Shown here: positions 16,339 to 25,120 of the stretch, piece after piece | Position numbering within the stretch: position 1 is the stretch's first letter | Layout: each line of letters starts with the position of its first letter | Origin: CAYFSC01 sp964345695 | GTDB lineage: Bacteria; Bacteroidota; Rhodothermia; Rhodothermales; Salinibacteraceae | Length of the DNA stretch: 27,685 nucleotides | Direction of reading: 5' to 3' | NCBI GenBank assembly: GCA_964345695.1 | Contig: CAYFSC010000019.1 | Coordinates: 1 to 27,685 of the forward strand | The notes under the pieces: generated by a model | Told to the model about the DNA's origin: nothing | Seen by the model: only the letters and a program-made list of their open reading frames with translations | Databases searched by the model: none | Translations under genes and position numbers: made by a program

Positions 16339-19300
16339 TTAGCTCGTGATCGGGAGCGCCGCCTCGCAGGGAGGAAGCGTCAGTTCGGAAAAGGCGTGCG
16401 TGGCAGCCGAGACGAGAACGGATCGCTCCGTCGTTGCGGCGGCCTCGTCAATGTCCTCGGCGTGCAGAGCGTCGTTCACGTACTGGTCGATCCGGAGGTC
16501 GACGACCGCGTCCACGTAGGGGCGCTCCTCGATAAAGTCGAGAATCCTCGACCGATGGATGCGCCCGCCGAACGCCAGATCGGCCGTTCCGGAGACCCAC
16601 GGCGAGAGGAACTGGACGACGTCGTCCTCCAGCACCGACAGGTAATATCCGGCATCGCGGCCCGTGCGGAACTGCACGCGGCCCCGCACCTGGACCGACT
16701 CGAACAGCGGGTTGAGCACCGCAATCCGGACGAAGTCGCTGGCGTGGCCGGCGAGGTGGTCGCGGATGGCATCCAACGTTCCCGTGCCGACGCGCGGCCG
16801 GAGCGGATCGACGGCATTCTGATCACGCAGGTCGGGCACGACGGTGACCGTGACGGCCCCCGGCACGTGGTGCGCCGTGTCGTCGGTGTGCGGAATGCAC
16901 TTCACCTTGTACACCTCCGGAAAGGCGGCCAGCACGAGCCGTTCGTAGTCGTAGATCGTCTGGGCGCGCTGGCGGTGGCGCAGGCGCTCGCTCACGCGGG
17001 TGGAATAGGCATCGGGTTGCTCTGAGAGCCGTCCACCGAACGACGCAAACGGCTGCGCGACCGACGTCACGGCGGCGCGCCGTTCCTGCAGGCTGCCGAT
17101 GGTGCCTTCCGGAAGCGCCGTGGCGAGGTGCGCCGGATCGCCGTCGTCGGCCTGGTAGGTAGCCCGCACGGCCTGCATCAGCACCGCGACAAGACGGTTG
17201 ACGCCCGCCGGATCCCCCGAAGTGGCGGCGCGCACCCACCGGAGCCCGCCCGGCAGCAGCGTATGCGCCTCATCCATGGCACGCGGTGTCGCCAGCCGGA
17301 CGATGCCGGAGCGTGCGAAGCCCTCGGTCTCTTCCGCAAGCAGCTCGGTCGGGGCGTAGGGATGCCAGGCGTTGGCCGACAGGTACGACCAGTGCACGTC
17401 GGGCGCCGGCACGTCGGGGTCGGCGCTGCCGCCGGCGATCTGGACGAGCAGCGACAGGGTTTCCAGCACGTCGAGGTCGGCGACGCCCAGATACAGCGCC
17501 CCCGTGACGTCGATCGGTGCCGTGTCCTCGTCGGGCTGCACCCGGAAGGTTGGAACGAGCGACCCTGTGCCGTGGAGGCCGGAGCCAGGATCGTCCTCAA
17601 TGGGGGCAATCTCGACGTGGCCGAACGGGTACGACTGAAAGAGCTGTATCCGTCGCCGCTTCAGACTTGACGCCGTCTCGGCTGCGTAATCAATGGACAC
17701 CTCGGCCGTGTAGGACACCGAGAGGGTGTCGATCGTCGGAGTATACGGCGGATTGGGAAGCTCGACGGGGGGGTCCGTGGCCTTCTCGATGGCCCGCTCC
17801 GAGAGATACGTCGGATACGCGTTGTGGTAGAACGATCCGTCGAGCGTGAAGCGGAGGAATCCGAACGCGCGCTCCGGCCGGAGGCGGTCGAAGTCGGCCG
17901 GTTCCTGCGGCGCGGCCAACGCCGGATCGACCGTCAGCTCGATCTTCCGCTCGGCGTGTGGCGTGCCGGACGCGTTGGCGAACAGGGGCACCGTCGTTTC
18001 ATCCGCGACCCACCGCCATGCGGACCGCTGTAGAACTTCGGTCTCCACCTGGACCCAATGGTTGTCGTCCACCGGTCCGGACGGCGATCCGTCGGTGTCT
18101 GGCAACACGTACTCGGCGTAGTAGTCCGAGAACGCCTCGTCCGGCAGGCCGCCCCACGTCAGCGACAGTGATAGAGAGGTGACAGGTTTCTGCAGAATTT
18201 CCGCGCTGCCCACGTAAAATCGGCTTCCGCTCACGGGCCGCGCCCCGAACGGAAGAAACGGCTTGCCGGCGTTCAGCACGCTTTGGTCGTTTTCTAGCAG
18301 CAGCGCCGCGGCGCCCTCCACGTCCACGCGAAGGTGGACGCCCCGAACGGTTCCGCCGTCGAAATACTTGTAGGCAAACGACGGCTCGATCCGGCGCCAG
18401 GCGCTGCCGGGCGCGTCGGGCCGGGAGGTTTGCGCGTCGTCCACCTGGGCCTGATACACGTCGCCCTGGAAGCGGACCGCATCGCCTTTGCGGTAGACGT
18501 GCGTGTCGTCGAAGTCCTCGATGGTGCCGACGCGCCGCCACTCCTCAGGCACGCTCACCGACGGGGAGCCAGACGGCGCATCGACCACGGCCTGATACAC
18601 CTGCCGGCCGATCGACGCCGTGTCTCCCATCCGGTATCCGGCCGCAGGGTCGTACGGCAGAACCTCTCCGACGAGGGCAAGGTCGAAGCCCTCGGCTGCC
18701 GAGAGACCGTCCGGGTCGAAGGTCATGTCGAGAAGCGGTGCCGCGGTGTTGAAGGCGCCGTATGCCGTGTCGGCGTCCAGCGCGGCGGTGTAGGGCACGA
18801 CCGGATCGGCGTCGGGCGGGATCGACAGGGCGAAGCGAACCTGGCTGTCGGCGCCGAGCAGCGGAGAGCCGCCCTGTACGAATGACACCTCGTCGATGGT
18901 GACCGGAATCCAGTCGGCCGCGCCGCTGGCCCGGACGGTGACGTTATGTTGAAGCTCACGCTGAGCGCGGGCCGGATCGCTCGCCACAAAGGGCGAGAGC
19001 GCATCCATCCGGAAGGCGACATGGATCCGACGCGCACCGTCCGACAACCGGAGGAGATCGGAGGCGACGGCAAATCCGGTACGTCCGTGTGGGCGGGAGG
19101 CGTCGCCGAAGGCCGGCCACATGCCGCTTTCGGACGTGATGTCGGCCCCGAGGCCGTCGGCGCTGTCGGCCACCGGACTCGCGTGGATCGCGGTCACGAC
19201 CCGCGCGGTTTCGCCGGTGGCAACGGTCGAGCCGGGCCCCGCGAACGCCGTCTGCAGAACCGGGAGCGCGGCCTCCGGAACCCCCCGGTGTTCCACCTCG

Positions 19301-20928
19301 CCACGCAGCAGATCGATGACGAGCAGTTCGGTGTCCGGCGTAACGGCGGCCTCCAGCGTGTCGAGAAGGTCGGCGCTGGTGCCTCGCATGCGCAGACGAT
19401 AGAGCGATTCCTGCACGGCCCGGGCCCCGGCGATCTGCAGGGCACGGCGCAGCCGGTCTCGCGCGGCATCGTCCTCGTGGACGTCGTAGGCAACGAGAAA
19501 TGTGGAGAGGCCCGCGTCTCGGGCCTCATCGGACGGTGGACGGAGACCGGACTTCAGGTTCTTGGACGCGACGGCGCCCAGCAGCGGATCGACCACGAGG
19601 ATGGTGTCATCATCGTCGGTGACCCGGTCGAGCGACGCCAGGGCCGCCTCGGGGCGCGCCGTCGTCTCGGCCACCCACAGCGTGTTGAGCACCTTGACGA
19701 CGGACCCAGGAAGCGCGGCGATGGCGGCCTCCATTGCGCCGTAATTTTTGACGTCGATCAGGTCGTAGACCAGAATCAGCCCCCGCGTTCCCGCGCGCAC
19801 CGGGCCCGCGCTCGTCTCGATGCGGACGTTTTTCAGCCCGTCTTCCGGATCCAGCTGGGCGGTGTTCACCACCAGCTCCCGGTCCGTCGCGTACCGGCGG
19901 TCGTTGCCCGACGGGTCCTTGCCGGCCTTCAGCACGGTTCCTTTCGGAATCCGATGCTGGTCGAACGTCCGCGCCAGGTCGAACACGACGTGAACGGAGT
20001 CCGGCTGCGCGGGGCGCGGGTCCAGCTCCAGCACCTCGCGGTAGTAAAACGTCAGATGCCGCTCCGTGAGGGTGTTCAGGTGATCCTGGGCCGTGCGGAA
20101 GAGAAGCAGGAAGGCCAGAAAGAGGCCGACGTGCGGCTCGTGCTCGGGGTACTCCGCCAGCGTCTCGTCGAGGTACGACGGCGCGTGATCAACCAGGTAG
20201 ACGACCGACTCGTGTACCGAGTCGAACGCCGTCTGCAGGCGTTCAGCCGCGGCGCGCAGCTCGGCAGGCGTGCGGGCCGCCCCCGACGCAAAGACGTCGA
20301 CGTCCGTCGGCATGTCCGACAGATTCCAGGCCGTGTCGAACGAATGGGGCGCGGGGACCTCCACCTGCGGTGGGCCGGAAGGCGTGTGCGCCTGAGCCGT
20401 GTGCGTGGCGGCCGCGAAAGCCAGCATCCGGGCCAACGCGTCTGAGAGCGCAGATTGCAGCAGCCGGTCCAGCGCCGTGCGCAGCTGCACCCCGGCAGGG
20501 GCGTCCCCCAGCCAGGCATCCACGCGGCGCGCCAGAGCGAACGCCGCGTCGAAAAGCGCATTGAGCGCTGCATTGGCGGACGCGGTCTGCGCGGCGTCCA
20601 GCGGACCGGTGGCCTCTGCCAGCAGGGCCTGGAGGTCCGCCCGCGTCGCGTCGAACGTCTTGCGCAGCTCAGCCGGGTCGGCGGTGGCGATGAGGGCCAC
20701 GAGCGTACTGACATCCTGCTCCAGAAAGGCCTCCCACGATCCTGCAGGCGCATTGCTCGGCGTGTGGTAGCGCACCAGGCGCGCGTAGCGCGTGGCGTAC
20801 ACCAGCAGGTCGGCCACGTCCCGCTCGTCGACCTGCGCCGACGACGGGCGCAGCGCCGCGAGCATCCGCGCGGCCTGGCTGGTGCCGTCACGGGGAAGAG
20901 GATGAGAATGGGAGCACGGCGTGGGCAT
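16339..20928 (-). CDS. Baseplate J-like wedge protein (Afp11-like)
   Basis: Protein of 1529 residues, long for the family. The N-terminal half is helical with Ala-rich segments and a VYLVDHAPSYLDETLAEYPE to HVGLFLAFLLLFR stretch that recurs in eCIS Afp11-type proteins. The C-terminal ~200 residues are gp47/baseplate-J-like: RLVLAAFPEVYKVKCIPHTD, VTVTVVPDLRDQNAVDPLRP, VRGRVQFRTGRDAGYYLSVL, FGGRIHRSRILDFIEERPYV and VVDLRI. Between them at ~757-847 are two tandem segments of the form YRMGDTASIGRQVYQA...W and YRKGDAVRFQGDVYQA...WRRI, resembling CBM5/12-type chitin-binding modules. ATG at 20928 (MPTPCSHSH) is preferred; a TTG two codons upstream is also in frame. It should form the baseplate wedge with the Afp12-like and gp25-like proteins. 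Confidence 0.88.
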   Translation of the reverse strand: MPTPCSHSHPLPRDGTSQAARMLAALRPSSAQVDERDVADLLVYATRYARLVRYHTPSNAPAGSWEAFLEQDVSTLVALIATADPAELRKTFDATRADLQALLAEATGPLDAAQTASANAALNALFDAAFALARRVDAWLGDAPAGVQLRTALDRLLQSALSDALARMLAFAAATHTAQAHTPSGPPQVEVPAPHSFDTAWNLSDMPTDVDVFASGAARTPAELRAAAERLQTAFDSVHESVVYLVDHAPSYLDETLAEYPEHEPHVGLFLAFLLLFRTAQDHLNTLTERHLTFYYREVLELDPRPAQPDSVHVVFDLARTFDQHRIPKGTVLKAGKDPSGNDRRYATDRELVVNTAQLDPEDGLKNVRIETSAGPVRAGTRGLILVYDLIDVKNYGAMEAAIAALPGSVVKVLNTLWVAETTARPEAALASLDRVTDDDDTILVVDPLLGAVASKNLKSGLRPPSDEARDAGLSTFLVAYDVHEDDAARDRLRRALQIAGARAVQESLYRLRMRGTSADLLDTLEAAVTPDTELLVIDLLRGEVEHRGVPEAALPVLQTAFAGPGSTVATGETARVVTAIHASPVADSADGLGADITSESGMWPAFGDASRPHGRTGFAVASDLLRLSDGARRIHVAFRMDALSPFVASDPARAQRELQHNVTVRASGAADWIPVTIDEVSFVQGGSPLLGADSQVRFALSIPPDADPVVPYTAALDADTAYGAFNTAAPLLDMTFDPDGLSAAEGFDLALVGEVLPYDPAAGYRMGDTASIGRQVYQAVVDAPSGSPSVSVPEEWRRVGTIEDFDDTHVYRKGDAVRFQGDVYQAQVDDAQTSRPDAPGSAWRRIEPSFAYKYFDGGTVRGVHLRVDVEGAAALLLENDQSVLNAGKPFLPFGARPVSGSRFYVGSAEILQKPVTSLSLSLTWGGLPDEAFSDYYAEYVLPDTDGSPSGPVDDNHWVQVETEVLQRSAWRWVADETTVPLFANASGTPHAERKIELTVDPALAAPQEPADFDRLRPERAFGFLRFTLDGSFYHNAYPTYLSERAIEKATDPPVELPNPPYTPTIDTLSVSYTAEVSIDYAAETASSLKRRRIQLFQSYPFGHVEIAPIEDDPGSGLHGTGSLVPTFRVQPDEDTAPIDVTGALYLGVADLDVLETLSLLVQIAGGSADPDVPAPDVHWSYLSANAWHPYAPTELLAEETEGFARSGIVRLATPRAMDEAHTLLPGGLRWVRAATSGDPAGVNRLVAVLMQAVRATYQADDGDPAHLATALPEGTIGSLQERRAAVTSVAQPFASFGGRLSEQPDAYSTRVSERLRHRQRAQTIYDYERLVLAAFPEVYKVKCIPHTDDTAHHVPGAVTVTVVPDLRDQNAVDPLRPRVGTGTLDAIRDHLAGHASDFVRIAVLNPLFESVQVRGRVQFRTGRDAGYYLSVLEDDVVQFLSPWVSGTADLAFGGRIHRSRILDFIEERPYVDAVVDLRIDQYVNDALHAEDIDEAAATTERSVLVSAATHAFSELTLPPCEAALPITS

Positions 20929-20964
20929 AAGCAATCAGCACGATCAGGCGGGGCGGGCGTCGCC

Positions 20965-21375
20965 TTACGGAAGCTCGACTCCTTCCTCCAGATAGAAGGG
21001 ATAGACGTAGTTGTAGCGGGTATTGGTAGTGGCCACGGTGTACTGCACTTCGATGTCGAGCCGACCCTCGTCGGGCACCGAGGTCAGGATCACGTCGTCG
21101 AGGAGGATGCGCGGCTCAAAGTAGAGGATGGCCGTCCGGATGAGATCGCGGACGGTCGACCGCAGCGTGGCGTCGAGCGGCTCGAACACGAGGCGATCCA
21201 GGTTGCAGCCGTAGCGCGGCCGCATCACCCGTTCGCCGATCCGCGTCGAAAGGAGGATGTCCAAGCTTCGCTCGATGTCGACCACGTCCTCGGTCATGTC
21301 CACCGCGCGCCCCCGGTCGCGAAAGGTCGGCGGGAAGCTCCAGCCTCTGCCGAGAAACGGAACGTTGGTTGCCAT
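20965..21375 (-). CDS. gp25-like baseplate protein (Afp9-like)
   Basis: Protein of 136 residues, the usual length for the GPW/gp25 family. It opens with MATNVPFLGRGWSFPPTF, then VVDIERSLDILLSTRIGERV, MRPRYGCNLDRLVFEPLD and TLRSTVRDLIRTAILYFEPR, the canonical gp25/TssE-type core with the RxGER and PxYG motifs, and ends with a beta hairpin. In T4 gp25 and Afp9 this protein ties the sheath to the baseplate. The start at 21375 is chosen because the longer frame overlaps the PAAR gene and adds 27 unrelated residues. It is 23 bases after the PAAR stop and 36 bases before the Afp11-like start. Confidence 0.93.
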   Translation of the reverse strand: MATNVPFLGRGWSFPPTFRDRGRAVDMTEDVVDIERSLDILLSTRIGERVMRPRYGCNLDRLVFEPLDATLRSTVRDLIRTAILYFEPRILLDDVILTSVPDEGRLDIEVQYTVATTNTRYNYVYPFYLEEGVELP

Positions 21376-21398
21376 GAGACTTGCAGGTTTGGTGAGGA

Positions 21399-21680
21399 TT
21401 ATCCGCCGATCAGCACCGTCGGCTCGCCGACGGCCGGAGCCGCTCCGCAGGCGCACACGTCGCCGACCCGAACGGCGGGCTTGCTGCCAATGAGCACGGT
21501 GCCGCTCCCGGCCGGAAACGGGCTCACCGTGGGCTGATGCGCATTCGGCGGAAGCACGCAGGAGTGGCTGTCGCCGGCGACAGCCGCCGGGATCCCGCCG
21601 ATGAGCACGGTCGGCTCCCCGGGCCCGACGACGGTTCCTCCATGGGTACTGACATCCGTGACGCGGGCCGCAGGCGGCAT
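21399..21680 (-). CDS. PAAR-domain spike tip (Afp10-like)
   Basis: Protein of 93 residues. It starts MPPAARVTDVSTHGG, the classical PAAR opening, then has repeats of the type GEPTVLIGGIPAAVAGD and GSGTVLIGSKPAVRVGD. His (THGG, DSHSC) and Cys (SC, VCACG) residues fit the metal-binding tip of the family. PAAR proteins cap the trimeric spike and sharpen it. It begins five bases after the spike gene's stop, the expected partner, and carries no extra toxin domain. Confidence 0.93.
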   Translation of the reverse strand: MPPAARVTDVSTHGGTVVGPGEPTVLIGGIPAAVAGDSHSCVLPPNAHQPTVSPFPAGSGTVLIGSKPAVRVGDVCACGAAPAVGEPTVLIGG

Positions 21681-21685
21681 AATCG

Positions 21686-23440
21686 TTAGTTGATCTTGAC
21701 GATGGATCCGGTGATTTCGGTCTGCGCGCTCCCGGAGAGGGTCGCGTTGGCGCTGGCTTCGGCCGTCACGTCGGCATTGGCCGACAGCAAGACGTTGGTG
21801 CCTTCGACGGTGACATCGCCAGACGCGCTCAGCGTGATGTCGCCGGCGCTGTCAATGGTGACGCCGTCTGCGTCCAGCAGCACGGTGTTGCCGTGTTCGT
21901 CGACGAGCGTCACGCTGCCCGCATCGTCGCTCACGACGACCGTGTTTCCGTTCGGCGTTTCGAGGGTCGCCGCAGACGTCTCGTCGTCAAACACCAAGCG
22001 GATGCCGGACCGGGTCACGATGCCCTTTTGGTGGTTGTCGTCGGTGGGCTCAATAGGGACGGCCGCGGCGCTGGAGTGCAGCCCGCCGAGGATCACCGGG
22101 TTGCGCGGATCGCCGCCGAGAAAGCCGAGGATCACTTCATCGCCCATCTCCGGACGAATGTACGTGCCCCGATCTGCGCCCGCGTCCAGAAGTGCCATGC
22201 GCGCCCATACGCCCTCTTCGGCGGCATCGATCATGGGAATGCGCACCTGCACCCGGTACTCGCCGTCGGGATCGCCTTCCAGGGCGGTGACAAGCCCGAT
22301 CTGCAGGCCCTCGACCGGCGGAAGGAGGCCGCCCGCCGGATGCGCGGGGACGTCGTCGAACACGTCCATGAGCCACTCCGGAGGCAGTCCGAATTCGATG
22401 TCGGTTTCCCAGTTGCGAACGTTGATCTCGTGCCGCACGCCGGCCACGAAGGCCGTGCCGTTGAAGCGGTCGCCCACGCCCGCGAGCTCCACCACGTCGC
22501 CCGGCTGAACCTCGCCGTAGCCCTGCACGAGAGCACGGCCCCGCACTTTGGCGAGCCGGCTCTTCAGGAGCTGCGCGTCGGCCCAGGCCTGGAGCTCGAC
22601 GTCCGAGCGCTGCCCCCCATGGCGCAGATCCAGCTGGCGCAGCCCGACCACGCCGGCGAGGTCGGCGGGCGCGACGTTGCCGGGCGCTCCGTTCGACGCG
22701 CCGCTGCCTTCGATGTCCATCAGCTCCTGATTGGCGGCGTCCCACGCAAACGCGTGCACCGACTCCGACTGATCGCGCGCGTCCATCGCGGCCTCGAAGG
22801 CGATGAGGTTGCCGCCGTAGCGGAGGGCGAGGCGGGGCGTCTGGTCCGGATCCGGCGGCGCCACCTGTAGCGTGCCGTCGGCGGTCGTGACGAGCAGCCC
22901 GTTTGCCTCCGCACGGGCAACGATGAAGTCCCAGTCGAGCGCGTTGAACTGCACGAGCTCGGTGTGCGTGACGGACGTCGACGCCACCTCGGTGTCGAGC
23001 CCGGCCTCGCTGGCGATCTGCTCGATGACGTCCTGGTCGGTCGCCTCGTAGAAGTAGCGGTTCGCGCGTCCAACGGTGAGCGTCACCGCAGCATCCTTGC
23101 ACTCGACCCGCAGCATCGATCCGGCGCTGCGCCGCACCTCGATGGCGTGGCGGATGACAAGCCCGCGGAAAACCCGTTCTTCGTCGGAGTGGTACCCGGC
23201 GTGGATCTCGATCTCGCGGCCCGGAGCGAACTCCTCGGCGTTGCTCACTGGGAAGTCCTCGGTGGCGGCACTGCCGTCGTGGATGAGGAGCACCGCCTCG
23301 GCGACCCGGTTTACGCGCCGCGTAACGACGACCCCGAACACCTGCACCGTGCCGCTCACCTCGCTGCCGTCGGAGTACAGCGTGAAGGTGGGCCGGTCGG
23401 CCGGCGCCTGGGTCGGGATTTGGCGGTCTTCAACGGGCAT
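21686..23440 (-). CDS. VgrG/gp27-gp5-like central spike (Afp8-like)
   Basis: Protein of 584 residues. Residues ~15-360 are a gp27-like hub: FRGLVIRHAI near 91-100, QDVIEQIASEAGLDTEV at 136-152, ELVQFNALDWDFIVARAEAN at 161-180 and FNGTAFVAGVRHEIN at 326-340. Residues ~380-455 are the gp5-type OB fold (GLVTALEGDPDGEYRVQVRI to GDEVILGFLGGDPRNPVILG). The C-terminal ~110 residues are a repetitive beta strand series (VTLVDEHGNTV, ITLSASGDVTVEG, VTAEASANATLSG) fitting the triple-stranded needle. It has no lysozyme or toxin extension. This trimer forms the baseplate core and is tipped by the PAAR protein encoded next. Fifteen bases separate it from the LysM gene. Confidence 0.94.
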   Translation of the reverse strand: MPVEDRQIPTQAPADRPTFTLYSDGSEVSGTVQVFGVVVTRRVNRVAEAVLLIHDGSAATEDFPVSNAEEFAPGREIEIHAGYHSDEERVFRGLVIRHAIEVRRSAGSMLRVECKDAAVTLTVGRANRYFYEATDQDVIEQIASEAGLDTEVASTSVTHTELVQFNALDWDFIVARAEANGLLVTTADGTLQVAPPDPDQTPRLALRYGGNLIAFEAAMDARDQSESVHAFAWDAANQELMDIEGSGASNGAPGNVAPADLAGVVGLRQLDLRHGGQRSDVELQAWADAQLLKSRLAKVRGRALVQGYGEVQPGDVVELAGVGDRFNGTAFVAGVRHEINVRNWETDIEFGLPPEWLMDVFDDVPAHPAGGLLPPVEGLQIGLVTALEGDPDGEYRVQVRIPMIDAAEEGVWARMALLDAGADRGTYIRPEMGDEVILGFLGGDPRNPVILGGLHSSAAAVPIEPTDDNHQKGIVTRSGIRLVFDDETSAATLETPNGNTVVVSDDAGSVTLVDEHGNTVLLDADGVTIDSAGDITLSASGDVTVEGTNVLLSANADVTAEASANATLSGSAQTEITGSIVKIN

Positions 23441-23455
23441 CGGGCAGTGGGTTGC

Positions 23456-24184
23456 TTACGACGTGCGCTCGCGAATCGGGGGGAAAATCAGCTCGTCACC
23501 GGCCTGCAGCCGACGGAAGTTCTTGAGTCCGTTGGCCCGGGCCACCTGGAGGTAGTACCTCGGATCGTTGTAGAGGCGATCGGTCATCAGCGTAAGGTGG
23601 TCGCTCTCCTGCACGGTGCGGACGTGCGTCAGATCGGGCGAGTTTTCGCGCTCCTCGGCCACCCGGAGCGTGTCCTCCACGTTCTCCGAGAAGGTCGCCT
23701 TGACCTTCGCCCGCAGCGGCGTCCCGTCCGACCGAAACAGCGTATAGGTGATCTCAGCGCTTGCCAGCACGCACTTCGACGACAGCGACCCCCACGACAG
23801 GCGCAGATACAGCGGCCGGTGGATTTCGCCGTCGTGCTTGCCGGTGACGGTGAGAAACGCGTCGACGATCTTCTGAACGTCGTAGCGATTCGTGTCGGCC
23901 GTCGAGCCGGTTCGGGCGATCGACTTCAGCGACTCCGGCATCGGCGCTGTCCCGGTGCCGTCGAACAAAAACTCGAAGGTGTACTGCTGCGGCTTGATGG
24001 CCCCGTACACCTGCGGGCTCGACGTGTCGCCCTGTCCCTGGCGGTCCTCATACTCCACCTCGTAGGTCTGCGTGTAGGTGTTCGGGTTGAACATCACGGT
24101 GAACGACTTCGCCGGGGCATCGGAGTAGTCGGGCTTCCGATGCGCATCGATCGCCATCTTTTTGAGCTCGCCACTTTCTGCCAC
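23456..24184 (-). CDS. CIS tube-type LysM baseplate protein (Afp7-like)
   Basis: Protein of 242 residues. The N-terminus reads ESGELKKMAIDAH, then FTVMFNPNTYTQTYEVEYED, the hallmark of the CIS tube/Afp7 family, followed by a tube-like beta fold (PQQYTFEFLFDGTG, LYLRLSWGSLSSKCVLASAE, ITYTLFRSDGTPLRAKVKAT). The last ~50 residues form a LysM domain (DHLTLMTDRLYNDPRYYLQV, then ANGL and LQAGDELIFPP). In T4 and Afp this type of protein connects the inner tube to the spike. Start choice: GTG at 24184 gives M-AESGELKKMAID, which fits the family start; a GTG three codons further upstream at 24193 is also possible, and ATG at 24148 would clip the conserved start. Confidence 0.9.
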   Translation of the reverse strand: MAESGELKKMAIDAHRKPDYSDAPAKSFTVMFNPNTYTQTYEVEYEDRQGQGDTSSPQVYGAIKPQQYTFEFLFDGTGTAPMPESLKSIARTGSTADTNRYDVQKIVDAFLTVTGKHDGEIHRPLYLRLSWGSLSSKCVLASAEITYTLFRSDGTPLRAKVKATFSENVEDTLRVAEERENSPDLTHVRTVQESDHLTLMTDRLYNDPRYYLQVARANGLKNFRRLQAGDELIFPPIRERTS

Positions 24185-24281
24185 GGGAGGCACCGGTCAG
24201 ATGTACAGGAAGGGTGGATTTGGAACGCCCGACCCGAAAGAAGGAGCCGGGCATCGTCGGTCTGATCCTCGCGCGACCGCG

Positions 24282-24449
24282 TCATCGCTCGGTGCGCCGC
24301 CGCAGGATCTCGAGCACCTGGCGCACGGCCGTCTCGACGGTGGCCGGGGTTGATGCCTCGGCGTCGGGCCGCCGCGTAGCCTCCCGCGGGGAGGCAGACT
24401 CCTCTTCGATGGTGGCACGAATGACCAGTTCTCGGATTTCGATCGGCAT
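24282..24449 (-). CDS. DUF5908-family small eCIS protein
   Basis: A 55-residue gene, easily missed because of its size. It reads MPIEIRELVIRATIEEESAS, an Arg/Pro/Ala linker, then VETAVRQVLEILRRRTER. The MPIEIRELVIKA-type start is the signature of DUF5908 proteins, small partners found between tube and Afp7-type genes in eCIS loci. Its role is unknown. The N-terminal strand plus C-terminal helix with basic end could make a small bridging peptide in the particle. It lies 54 bases after the second tube gene and about 97 bases before the LysM gene. Confidence 0.88.
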   Translation of the reverse strand: MPIEIRELVIRATIEEESASPREATRRPDAEASTPATVETAVRQVLEILRRRTER

Positions 24450-24503
24450 GGTTGAGCGGAGTTGTTGTGAGGAAGTACGAGAACAGCCTCATGCCGCCCG
24501 TTC

Positions 24504-25087
24504 TCAGCTTTCGTCGCTGCGGCTTTCGTCGCTGCGGNNNNNNNNNNNNNNNNNNNNNNNNNNNNNNNNNNNNNNNNNNNNNNNNNNNNNNNNNNNNNNN
24601 NNNNNNNNNNNNNNNNNNNNNNNNNNNNNNNNNNNNNGCTTTCGTCGCTGCGGCTTTCGTCGCTGCGGAAGGCGCGGTAGGCAAGCTCCAGCGTTTCGAT
24701 GGCCAGAGCGTTGTCCTGCGCCTTCAGGTCGGAGACCGACCACTTGACGGGATACGCTCCGTCGAACGTCCAGGCGGAAAGCGGCTTGCTGTTTTCGTTG
24801 AGAAGGACGACTCGCACCAGCCTCGGCTCGAAGATGAACCCCTCGAGGGCTCGCCGGCACCACGCGGCCGCTTCCGAGTCGACGAGCAGGCCGCGCTTCA
24901 ACACGAGGCTTCCGTACTTGGCGCCTGTCGGCAGCTTGTGGGCGTATGTGTTCAGTCCGCCTTCCTTGACCTCCTCGGTCGTCACCTCCGCCGAGAGCCC
25001 CGTCACCTCCTGGAAGCGCTGGTCGGCATCCGGCGGCTGATCGCCAATCTGAACCTGAAAGTGAAAGCTGGGGGGCGGGTACGGCAT
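24504..25087 (-). CDS. Tail tube protein with RSDES repeat tail (contains assembly gap)
   Basis: gp19-like tube protein, paralogous to its neighbour. The folded core is residues 1-140: MPYPPPSFHFQVQIGDQ, QEVTGLSAEV, KYGSLVLKRGLL, VVLLNENSKPLSAWTF and AYPVKWSVSDLKAQDNALAI to ELAYRAF. After the core the sequence becomes tandem RSDES, two copies (with part of a third base) on each side of a 100-base run of N. The final copy is followed by TGA at 24506-24504. The repeat unit is 15 bases, so any whole number of units keeps frame, while the 100 Ns do not; reading straight through the Ns gives a false C-terminus (AATKA...). The true protein therefore ends in at least five RSDES copies of unknown total. 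In Afp-type particles two or more tube subunits exist; this is probably the Afp5-type adapter or a tube variant. Confidence 0.85.
24508..24667 (-). repeat. 15-bp tandem repeat spanning a sequence gap
   Basis: On the plus strand the unit GCTTTCGTCGCTGCG occurs twice just before the Ns (24508-24537, plus one further base) and twice after (24638-24667). On the minus strand it encodes Arg-Ser-Asp-Glu-Ser. The assembly broke inside the array and was padded with exactly 100 N (24538-24637), so the real copy number is unknown. The four flanking copies are identical, suggesting recent or homogenised expansion. Confidence 0.9.
24538..24637. other. Assembly gap, 100 N
   Basis: Exactly one hundred unknown bases, a conventional gap placeholder of undetermined length. 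It is flanked on both sides by the same 15-bp tandem repeat, so the gap was caused by that repeat. Confidence 0.98.
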
Positions 25088-25120
25088 CGAGCAATCGTTT
25101 ACGCGGAGTCCAATCGGATG

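Noticed and set aside
24197..24503. C-terminal extension of the second tube protein through the N gap (AATKA... then a long tail)
   Set aside because: The 100 Ns are not a multiple of 3. The repeat unit of 15 keeps the RSDES frame, which ends at the TGA at 24506-24504, and the extension would overlap the DUF5908 gene.
24508..24667. CRISPR array
   Set aside because: The repeats are 15 bp, contiguous with no spacers, and in frame with the tube gene.
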